A stretch of 6,770 bases of DNA from Candidatus Omnitrophota bacterium (GTDB lineage Bacteria > Omnitrophota > Gorgyraeia > Gygaellales > Profunditerraquicolaceae). The notes under the pieces were generated by a model. It did not search any database, was not told the origin of the DNA, and saw nothing but the letters and a program-made list of their open reading frames with translations. The stretch's first letter is position 1; every line of letters starts with the position of its first letter. Of the stretch, positions 1 through 6,021 are shown piece by piece. The stretch is taken from positions 1 to 6,770 of the forward strand of contig JAKQSG010000062.1 in assembly GCA_029563245.1 (NCBI GenBank). The letters run 5' to 3'. Made by a program: the position numbers and the translations under genes.

Positions 1-771
1 AAGGCCCAGCTTATGGGAGAGATCAATAAATTTAAAGGAGACCCCGCTGTAATTATAAAAGATTTAGAAAGCGGATGGGAATTTGTTTACCAAAAAGATA
101 AACTTTATCCCTCTGCGAGCTTAGCTAAAATTCCGATTATGGCTGCAGCCTTTGTTGCCGCAGAAAAGGGGAGAATTAATCTTGACTCTGAAATTTCCCT
201 CAAATCTTCAGATAAGCTTACCGGGTCGGGAGTATTAAAAAGCCTGCCCGCAGGTACGCTCTTTAGCTTTGAGCGGTTGATAGGCCTTATGGTTTATGAC
301 AGTGATAACACTGCGACGAATATAGTTACCAAGGCCTTAGGGATCGATTATCTGAATAATACTTTTAAGGAGTTTGGCTTAAAGCATACCGAGCTTTTAA
401 GGAGGGTAGCTGACTATAAGTTGCGTAATCAGGGCGTTGAGAATTATACTACCGCAGAAGATATGGCTTTTTTACTTGAGAAAATATACCTAAGGTCGCT
501 TTTTAATAAACAGGTATCTGATAAGTGCATAGGCCTTCTAAAGTTAACCAGAATGAATGACAGGATTCCCAGGTATTTGCCTGCGGATATAACTATCGCC
601 CACAAAACCGGATTAGAGCGTAATGTCTGTCATGATGTCGGGCTAGTTTTAACACCTAAGGGTAATTTTCTTATTTGTGTCTTAACCAATTATAAGAATA
701 CAGATTTGAAGACAGCAAAGCAATTTATCGCTAGGATAGCTTTGCTTACATATAAATTCTACGAAAAATAA
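1..771 (+). CDS. class A beta-lactamase-fold serine hydrolase, probably 5'-partial
   Basis: Serine hydrolase of the class A beta-lactamase / penicillin-binding fold (COG2367-like), expected to act on peptidoglycan or beta-lactams outside the cytoplasm. Numbered from the Met at base 13, the motifs are S36-L-A-K39 (nucleophile and general base), S97-D-N99, and K198-T-G200 followed by a conserved HDVG stretch. A TTAEDMA segment (146-152) matches the conserved region after the omega loop. The omega-loop glutamate expected of true class A beta-lactamases (Glu166) is not visible: the matching RRVADYKL segment has Ala at that place. A DD-peptidase-like or other non-lactamase hydrolase is therefore as likely as a lactamase. 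The frame is open to base 1 (KAQL precedes the Met), no signal peptide follows Met13, and only a weak AAGG lies upstream, so the true start is probably outside the window. The stop is TAA at 769-771. The fold is fairly certain; the substrate is not known. Confidence 0.82.
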   Translation, partial: KAQLMGEINKFKGDPAVIIKDLESGWEFVYQKDKLYPSASLAKIPIMAAAFVAAEKGRINLDSEISLKSSDKLTGSGVLKSLPAGTLFSFERLIGLMVYDSDNTATNIVTKALGIDYLNNTFKEFGLKHTELLRRVADYKLRNQGVENYTTAEDMAFLLEKIYLRSLFNKQVSDKCIGLLKLTRMNDRIPRYLPADITIAHKTGLERNVCHDVGLVLTPKGNFLICVLTNYKNTDLKTAKQFIARIALLTYKFYEK

Positions 772-798
772 TATTTTTATGCGAAAAAGGAGGCCGCT

Positions 799-1866
799 AT
801 GTATACGCATATAGACAAAATATTAAATTATATATTTCTAGGCAATACCCTGCAGAGATACATTATTACTATCTGTGTTTTTATCCTAGGAATGTTGATA
901 ATAAAATTAATTGTGAAAAGAGTAATTTCTCATTTAAAAGTTTTTGCACACAAAACTGAATCTACCCTTGATGATTTCATTGTAACTCTCCTTGAGAAAG
1001 TCGGTTTGCCTTTATCATATGTATTAATGTTTTACCTTGCTTTAAAGAGCCTTGTCCTCCCCGGAGCTACGACAAGAGTTTTAAACTATGCTATCCTGGG
1101 GGTTATTGTATTTTTTGTGGTAAAGGTTTTGGTAGCCTTTATTGGTTATGGTTTTATGGTTTATTTAAGAAAGCAGAAAGATGATCCCCTGCTTGAGAAG
1201 AGCTTGCAGAGTATTATGGCGGTTATCCGCATAGCCTTATGGGCAGGTGCCGTAATTTTCTTTTTGGATAATCTTGGTTTCAAGATTTCGGCAGTCATCG
1301 CCGGTTTAGGAATTGGCGGCGTAGCCGTAGCCCTTGCCGCTCAAACTATACTGAAAGATCTTTTTAGCTATTTTTGCATACTTTTTGACCACCCATTTAA
1401 GGTGGGTGATTTTGTTATTGTCGGAGATTTTATGGGGACAATCGAGCATGTCGGAATAAAAACTACCCGCATACGGAGCTTAGGCGGGGAGATGCTGGTT
1501 TTTTCAAATTCCGATCTTACTGATTCACGCCTGCGTAACTATAAACTTATGGAGAGGCGCCGAGTGGTATTTAAGCTCGGGGTGGTATATCAAACTTCCC
1601 TGAGCCAGTTACGGGAGATACCTAAAATTATTAAAAATATTATTACTAGCAATAAAGAAGCTGTTTTTGACCGCGCGCATTTCTTTTCTTACGGTGACTT
1701 TAGCCTTATCTTTGAAATTGTTTATTTTGTTATAGGGGGAGACTATAATAAATATATGGATATACAGCAGGAGATAAATTTTTTAATTAAGGAAGAATTT
1801 GAGAAACGGGGGATTGAATTCGCATATCCTACCCAAACTATCTATTTGCCAAAGGACACTTTTTGA
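799..1866 (+). CDS. MscS-family small-conductance mechanosensitive ion channel
   Basis: Inner-membrane channel of the MscS family, which opens under membrane tension and releases solutes during hypo-osmotic shock. The 355 residues show about five hydrophobic helices (roughly 21-39, 71-88, 96-122, 137-157 and 162-187). The last is the Gly/Ala-rich pore helix (GLGIGGVAVALAAQ, 169-182). The signature beta domain follows, with DHPFKVGDFV (197-206), GTIEHVGIKTTRIRS (213-227) and a SNSDL segment (236-240). A C-terminal alpha/beta domain ends in the usual PTQTIYLP. Five helices and 355 residues make it somewhat larger than E. coli MscS (286 residues, three helices). The start is fixed by a perfect AAGGAGG at 787-793, five bases from the ATG. 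It lies 27 bases after the serine hydrolase and may be cotranscribed with it. No convincing terminator was seen after its TGA. Family assignment is secure; conductance and ion preference cannot be read from sequence. Confidence 0.94.
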   Translation: MYTHIDKILNYIFLGNTLQRYIITICVFILGMLIIKLIVKRVISHLKVFAHKTESTLDDFIVTLLEKVGLPLSYVLMFYLALKSLVLPGATTRVLNYAILGVIVFFVVKVLVAFIGYGFMVYLRKQKDDPLLEKSLQSIMAVIRIALWAGAVIFFLDNLGFKISAVIAGLGIGGVAVALAAQTILKDLFSYFCILFDHPFKVGDFVIVGDFMGTIEHVGIKTTRIRSLGGEMLVFSNSDLTDSRLRNYKLMERRRVVFKLGVVYQTSLSQLREIPKIIKNIITSNKEAVFDRAHFFSYGDFSLIFEIVYFVIGGDYNKYMDIQQEINFLIKEEFEKRGIEFAYPTQTIYLPKDTF

Positions 1867-1915
1867 TTGAATGGATAAACTGAATCGGCGCCTGGGATAG
1901 TAAAGCTAAAAACTC

Positions 1916-1944
1916 TTGATATAAAAGGTTATTGCGCATATAAT
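1916..1944 (+). promoter_or_regulatory. near-consensus sigma-70 type promoter of the hydrogenase-module operon
   Basis: A -35 box TTGATA (1916-1921, five of six consensus bases) and a perfect -10 box TATAAT (1939-1944) are separated by exactly 17 bases. Transcription would begin near 1951, leaving only about 12 leader bases before the ATG at 1963. That leader has no Shine-Dalgarno match, so the first gene would be nearly leaderless. The -10 box overlaps a small inverted repeat (ATAATT at 1940-1945 and AATTAT at 1951-1956), which is AT-only and could be chance or a weak operator. The promoter would drive the transporter remnant, nuoE, the nuoF-gltD fusion and hydA, whose gaps are 13 bases or less. 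The match is seen directly; activity is inferred, and AT-rich DNA gives some false matches. Confidence 0.6.
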
Positions 1945-1962
1945 TATTAAAATTATCCCGAA

Positions 1963-2352
1963 ATGAAATTAAATGCCCCCTATATAAAGGTTTTGGTTTT
2001 ATTAGTAATTTCAGGAACCTGTGCGTTTCTGGGTTTTTACAGCGGGTTTACCTTGGTACAATCGCTTATCTGTTTTGTATTCCTTACATCCATTCTTGGC
2101 ACGCTATTTTTCTGGGATTTAAGAGAAAGCCTTGTTTTCCTAGGTAGCGCAGTCTTATTCCTGACAAGAAGTGTGAATCTGGAAAGCTTCATCAAATTCG
2201 CCTCCCTTGACGCGATATTCTTTTTGGGTGCACCGGAGAGCGAAGAAGGGACTAGGGTTAGTCTTACGGAGTGGCTAAATATAAGCCCGATTGTAGGTCT
2301 TATTCCAATGTCAATTGCTTATCTTGCGGTTGTTTATTTTGTGCATCAATGA
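1963..2352 (+). CDS. internally deleted SLC13/ArsB/NhaD-like transporter remnant (129 aa)
   Basis: Small membrane protein of 129 residues. Residues 1-88 look like the start of a SLC13/ArsB/NhaD-type ion transporter: hydrophobic helices at about 8-28 and 32-50, then a FWDLRESLVFLGSAVLFLT segment (49-67) and NLESFIKFASLDAIFFL (72-88). In the family this leads into a longer helix and ten or so more segments. Here it passes straight to ESEEGTRVSLTEWL (92-105) and a final helix (about 108-127), which resemble the C-terminal end of the same family. The simplest reading is an in-frame loss of the transport core with a junction near 2224-2240, so it is unlikely to transport anything. It may be a decayed gene, a retained leader for the downstream genes, or an assembly mis-join. 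The ATG has no Shine-Dalgarno site but lies just downstream of a strong promoter. Its TGA overlaps the next start. An unrelated small membrane protein is the alternative. Confidence 0.55.
   Translation: MKLNAPYIKVLVLLVISGTCAFLGFYSGFTLVQSLICFVFLTSILGTLFFWDLRESLVFLGSAVLFLTRSVNLESFIKFASLDAIFFLGAPESEEGTRVSLTEWLNISPIVGLIPMSIAYLAVVYFVHQ
2349..2352 (+). promoter_or_regulatory. ATGA stop/start overlap (translational coupling site)
   Basis: The ATG of the NuoE-like gene (2349-2351) shares bases with the TGA stop (2350-2352) of the transporter remnant. No Shine-Dalgarno match occurs in the bases just before it (the sequence is T-rich and ends in GTGCATCA). Initiation of nuoE is therefore probably by re-initiation of ribosomes ending on the remnant. 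The overlap is seen; coupling is inferred. Confidence 0.6.
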
Positions 2353-2855
2353 ATAATTTAAATACTAAGAAGCTTGATCAAATAATTAAAGCCTATAAAG
2401 GCAAGCCCGGGGAGTTGCTTGGGGTTATGGGGGAGGCTCAGAAGGCCTCTATGCGTAATTACCTTTCGCAGGACACCCTTTTTTATATCGCTTCTAAGCT
2501 TCAGTTGCCGGCATCGCAAATTTATAGCGTGGCTACTTTTTACACTTTTTTCAATTTAAAGCCGCAAGGAGATCATTGTATTATTGTCTGTCGCGGGACC
2601 GCCTGTCATACCCGCGGATCAAAGAATTTATTGCGTTCAATAGCCCTTACGCTGGGGCTTAAGGAAGAAGATTTAAGGGAGAATGAGAAAGTTTTCGTTA
2701 CAACAAAGGATAATAAATTTACCGTAAAGACCGTAGCTTGCTTTGGCCAGTGTGCGCTAGCTCCGGTTATTGATATTGACGGTAAGATTTACAGCCATAT
2801 GACTGAGGCTAAAATAAGACGGTTGATAAGGCAAGCCGGAAAGAAGAAGGTTTAA
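2349..2855 (+). CDS. nuoE: NuoE/HndA-like [2Fe-2S] thioredoxin-fold electron-transfer subunit
   Basis: 168-residue small subunit of the NADH dehydrogenase 24-kDa family (NuoE, HndA/HydC in hydrogenases), a cytoplasmic electron carrier that pairs with the NuoF-like subunit encoded next. The N-terminal helical part (to about residue 70) carries the family pattern ending in IYSVATFYTFFNLKP (58-72). The thioredoxin-like domain has all four cluster ligands in the standard spacing: C81-x4-C86 and C131-x3-C135 (CFGQC), which bind one [2Fe-2S] cluster. The length is normal for the family. I chose the ATG at 2349 over an in-frame GTG at 2271: the extra 26 residues would lie wholly inside the upstream gene, match nothing in the family and lack a well-placed ribosome site. 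The stop lies three bases before the next ATG, so the two subunits are surely cotranscribed. Function as part of a hydrogenase complex follows from the neighbours. Confidence 0.9.
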   Translation: MNNLNTKKLDQIIKAYKGKPGELLGVMGEAQKASMRNYLSQDTLFYIASKLQLPASQIYSVATFYTFFNLKPQGDHCIIVCRGTACHTRGSKNLLRSIALTLGLKEEDLRENEKVFVTTKDNKFTVKTVACFGQCALAPVIDIDGKIYSHMTEAKIRRLIRQAGKKKV

Positions 2856-2858
2856 TCT

Positions 2859-5800
2859 ATGCGCATAGCTACCTTAGAGCAATTAAAGGGCATAAAAGAA
2901 AGAGGCCTGCGTAAGATAGTTCCTTCTTTGCCCAGGATTGCTGTCGGAATGGATACCTGTGGTATAGGAAACGGAGCTGAAGAGCTTTATAAGGAATTCA
3001 AAGCAGTGTTATCCAGAAGAAAAATACCATTGCACCTTGTTAAGACCGGTTGTTTCGGTTTCTGCGCCCGGGAGCCTTTGGTAAATATCCGCTTGCCGCA
3101 TAAGCCTCTGGTCATATTAGAAAAAGTTAAGGTGCAGGAAGTAAAGAAGATTATTGATTGTGTTACAAAGGGTGGTATTCCGATTGACAGGGCGTTGTGT
3201 AAAATAGAAGAGTGGGATCACCTTACCGGGACAGTACATTACGGAAAGGGATTTGAAGAATTGCCCCTTTGGAATGATATTCCTTTCTTTAAATGGCAGA
3301 AGAAGATTGTATTGCGCAATTGCGGTATTATTAATCCTGAAGATATTGAGGAGTATATAGGCATAGGCGGCTATAGCGCTTTGTATGAGGTTTTAAATAA
3401 CAAATCACCCCAAGGGGTTGTTGACGAGGTAAGTTTAGCAAAACTGCGGGGGCGGGGAGGGGCAGGCTTTCCTACGGGCGTTAAATGGGGGCTGATGACA
3501 AAGGCCAGCTCTGATGAAAAGTATATTGTGTGCAATGCCGATGAGGGTGACCCCGGCGCCTATATGAATCGTAATGAAATTGAATCTGATCCGCATATGC
3601 TCATTGAAGGGATGCTGATTGGGGCTTATGCAATGGGGGCAAATAGCGGGGTTATATATATTCGCGCTGAATACCCTCTTGCTGTTGAAAGGTTAAAGAA
3701 AGCAATGCAGCAGGCCAGGGAGCGGGGTATCTTAGGGGATAAAATATTGGGGAGTAATTTTAAATTTGACCTGCAACTTGTTGAGGGGGCCGGGGCTTTT
3801 GTTTGCGGAGAAGAGACTGCGCTGATACATTCGATTGAAGGAAAGGCAGGCCGTCCCAGCATAAGACCTCCTTTCCCCGCGCAGAAAGGGCTGTGGGATA
3901 AGCCTACTAATATTAACAATGTTGAAACCTGGTGCAATATTCCGGTAATCATGCATAAGGGTTCTGACTTCTTTTTGCAGACCGGTACAAAGACAAGCCC
4001 CGGGACAAAGGTGTTTTCACTTGTCGGTAAAATAAAAAACACCGGGTTAGTAGAACTGCCGTTAGGTTCTACTTTGCAAACAATTATTTATAATATCGGA
4101 GAAGGTACTGGGACAAAAAGAAGAGTGAAGGCGCTTCAAACCGGAGGCCCTTCCGGAGGATGTATACCGGCTGAGCTTTTTAATACACCCGTGGATTATG
4201 AATCGCTCAATGCCTTGGGCGCAATTATGGGCTCGGGCGGGATGGTGGTAATGGACGACGACAATTGTATGGTGGATGTTGCGCGATATTTTGTTGAGTT
4301 TACAAATTCTGAGTCCTGCGGGAAATGTACCCCATGTCGCGAAGGCCTGCACCATATTTTACAGGATTTAGACGGTATTACGAAAGGAAACGCACGCAAA
4401 GGGTATATTGAGGAGCTTAAATCCTTAGGGTCATTTATTAAGGATAGCGCTTTATGCGGCCTGGGCCAGACCGGGCCGAATCCGGTTTTAACAACACTTA
4501 AGTATTTTCTGAACGAATACGAATCGCACGTTAAAGACAGTCGCTGCGAAGCAGGTGTATGCGAAAGCTTATTTGTTTCTCCTTGTGAAAATAGCTGTCC
4601 TTTGCATATGAATATTTCGGGTTTTCTGGCTTTAACTAAGGCCAGGAGGCTTAAGGAGGCCTTTGAGCTTTGCCTGCGCGATAATCCGTTACCCTCTAGC
4701 ACGGGAAGGATATGCCATTTTCATTGTAAATTAAGGTGTAGGCGCGAAGATATTGATTCTCCTGTATCGCAGGGAGAAGTGCATCGCTATATAGCTGATG
4801 CGGTATATGGCACTAAGGGCGAGGAGGTTGTTTATAAGAAAATTCTTAAAGAGCGTCTTACTTCTACCGGCAAGAAGATTTCTGTAATCGGGGCAGGTCC
4901 TGCCGGGTTAATGGCTGCTTATTATTTGGCAAGGTTAGGACATGATGTGGTTATCTATGAGAAAAATGCCAATGCCGGGGGAATATTGCGTTACGGGATT
5001 CCGCAGTATAGGCTTCCTCACCGGATTCTTGCCAAGGAGATAGATTTTATAAGAAGATGCGGAGTAAAATTTATTTTTAATGTCTTAGTAGATGCAAAGA
5101 AATTAGATTTAATCGAAAGGCGTTCGGATGCTGTCTTTGTCTCTACCGGGGCATACAAAGAGATGCCGCTGAATATACCCGGAGAGTCCCTTAAGGGTGT
5201 TTTTTCCGGAGTTGATTTCCTGGAAGATGTCGCAGCCGGTAAAAAACCTAAAATCGGCAAGCATGTGGTTATTGTCGGCGCCGGAAATGTCGCTATTGAC
5301 GCAGCCCGGAGTGCATGGAGATTAGGCTCTAGGGTCAGTATAGTTTACCGCAGGGAGCGCGATGATATGCCGGCAAATAGCGAAGAGATAGGCCAGGCGT
5401 ATCAAGAAGGAATAAATTTTGTTTTTTTAGCAAGCCCTAAGGCGATAATCGGAGATAGCGGCGGCAGGGTTAAGGCGGTAGAGGTTGTAAGAATGGCTGC
5501 GGGTGATTATGATTCAACCGGAAGGCGCAGGCCTGTATCTACCGGAGAAACCTATGAAATTCACTGTGATTCGGTGATGATTGCTATCGGGGAAAGGGTG
5601 GAAGCTGCTTTCCTAAAAGGATTTGGAGTTGAACTGGATAAATACGGAACGGTTATAGTGAATAGGGATACGCTTAGAACTAAGCATCCTAAGATCTTTG
5701 CCGGAGGTGACCTTGTAACCGGGCCTTCAACTGCAGTAGAGGCAATGAGCTGGGGTAGAAAGTTTGCCGAGAAGATAGACGGTATCTTAATGAAAGACGA

Positions 5801-6008
5801 GGTTCGTTTTAAGAAGTTATTTCCGGTGTTTAAGTATGATATGAATGTCCCTGTTGAGATAGAAAAAGAAGGACGACAGATTATGCCTAAGCTTGCAGTA
5901 GGAAAAAGAGCTAATAATTTCCGAGAAGTAAACCTGGGCCTTACCCAAAAACAGGTACATGTTGAAATCAGGCGTTGCCTGCGTTGCGATGTCAAAGAGG
6001 TCTCCTAA
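2859..6008 (+). CDS. nuoF: NuoF-like NADH/FMN/[4Fe-4S] subunit fused to GltD/NfnB-like FAD-NAD(P)H oxidoreductase
   Basis: A 1049-residue cytoplasmic fusion. Domains in order: a thioredoxin-like ferredoxin domain (about 25-105) with C34, C65 and C69; the NuoF 51-kDa core with the NADH-site glycine loop GRGGAGFPTG (198-207), NADEGDPGA (226-234, FMN region) and GAGAFVCGEETAL (310-322); an SLBB domain (about 384-450); a [4Fe-4S] site C487-x2-C490-x2-C493 with C533; a CEAGVC stub (563-568); a GltD-type Fe-S domain with C576, C580, C619, C623 and C627; an FAD Rossmann motif G678-AG-PA-G683; a second nucleotide motif GAGN (807-810) with YRRERDDMPA (830-839), the arginine pattern linked to NADPH in GltD relatives; AGGD at 948-951; and a terminal CLRCD (1040-1044). 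NADH would be oxidised or formed at the NuoF part and probably NADP(H) at the FAD part. The ATG follows AAGAAGG by eight bases. The reading frame is uninterrupted, so the fusion looks genuine. Cofactor preference and bifurcation are inferred. Confidence 0.92.
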   Translation: MRIATLEQLKGIKERGLRKIVPSLPRIAVGMDTCGIGNGAEELYKEFKAVLSRRKIPLHLVKTGCFGFCAREPLVNIRLPHKPLVILEKVKVQEVKKIIDCVTKGGIPIDRALCKIEEWDHLTGTVHYGKGFEELPLWNDIPFFKWQKKIVLRNCGIINPEDIEEYIGIGGYSALYEVLNNKSPQGVVDEVSLAKLRGRGGAGFPTGVKWGLMTKASSDEKYIVCNADEGDPGAYMNRNEIESDPHMLIEGMLIGAYAMGANSGVIYIRAEYPLAVERLKKAMQQARERGILGDKILGSNFKFDLQLVEGAGAFVCGEETALIHSIEGKAGRPSIRPPFPAQKGLWDKPTNINNVETWCNIPVIMHKGSDFFLQTGTKTSPGTKVFSLVGKIKNTGLVELPLGSTLQTIIYNIGEGTGTKRRVKALQTGGPSGGCIPAELFNTPVDYESLNALGAIMGSGGMVVMDDDNCMVDVARYFVEFTNSESCGKCTPCREGLHHILQDLDGITKGNARKGYIEELKSLGSFIKDSALCGLGQTGPNPVLTTLKYFLNEYESHVKDSRCEAGVCESLFVSPCENSCPLHMNISGFLALTKARRLKEAFELCLRDNPLPSSTGRICHFHCKLRCRREDIDSPVSQGEVHRYIADAVYGTKGEEVVYKKILKERLTSTGKKISVIGAGPAGLMAAYYLARLGHDVVIYEKNANAGGILRYGIPQYRLPHRILAKEIDFIRRCGVKFIFNVLVDAKKLDLIERRSDAVFVSTGAYKEMPLNIPGESLKGVFSGVDFLEDVAAGKKPKIGKHVVIVGAGNVAIDAARSAWRLGSRVSIVYRRERDDMPANSEEIGQAYQEGINFVFLASPKAIIGDSGGRVKAVEVVRMAAGDYDSTGRRRPVSTGETYEIHCDSVMIAIGERVEAAFLKGFGVELDKYGTVIVNRDTLRTKHPKIFAGGDLVTGPSTAVEAMSWGRKFAEKIDGILMKDEVRFKKLFPVFKYDMNVPVEIEKEGRQIMPKLAVGKRANNFREVNLGLTQKQVHVEIRRCLRCDVKEVS

Positions 6009-6021
6009 CTAGGGAATTACG

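Noticed and set aside
764..778. Inverted repeat AAAAATA / TATTTTT at the end of the serine hydrolase gene, considered as a terminator.
   Set aside because: It is A/T only with a one-base loop and no GC stem, and is followed by the ribosome site of the next gene. It is not a credible intrinsic terminator.
1390..1408. Hairpin CACCCA / TGGGTG with a seven-base loop.
   Set aside because: It lies inside the MscS coding region over the conserved DHPFKVGD motif, so the bases are explained by the protein. A six-base stem is easily chance.
1867..1915. Searched for a terminator or small RNA between the MscS gene and the promoter.
   Set aside because: Only a short GGCGCC palindrome is present, with no stem followed by a T run and no tRNA-like or riboswitch-like structure.
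2271..2348. A GTG-started 26-residue N-terminal extension of the NuoE-like protein, rich in cysteines (C8, C16, C19, C21, C24), suggesting an extra metal site.
   Set aside because: It lies wholly inside the upstream reading frame, has no well-placed ribosome site and matches no known NuoE N-terminus. The ATG at 2349 gives a normal family length and an ATGA overlap.
3626..4042. A 138-codon open frame on the - strand within the NuoF part of the fusion, and several other minus-strand frames under 4062-5995.
   Set aside because: They run opposite to a strongly conserved gene, show no recognisable domain, and are explained by its codon use.
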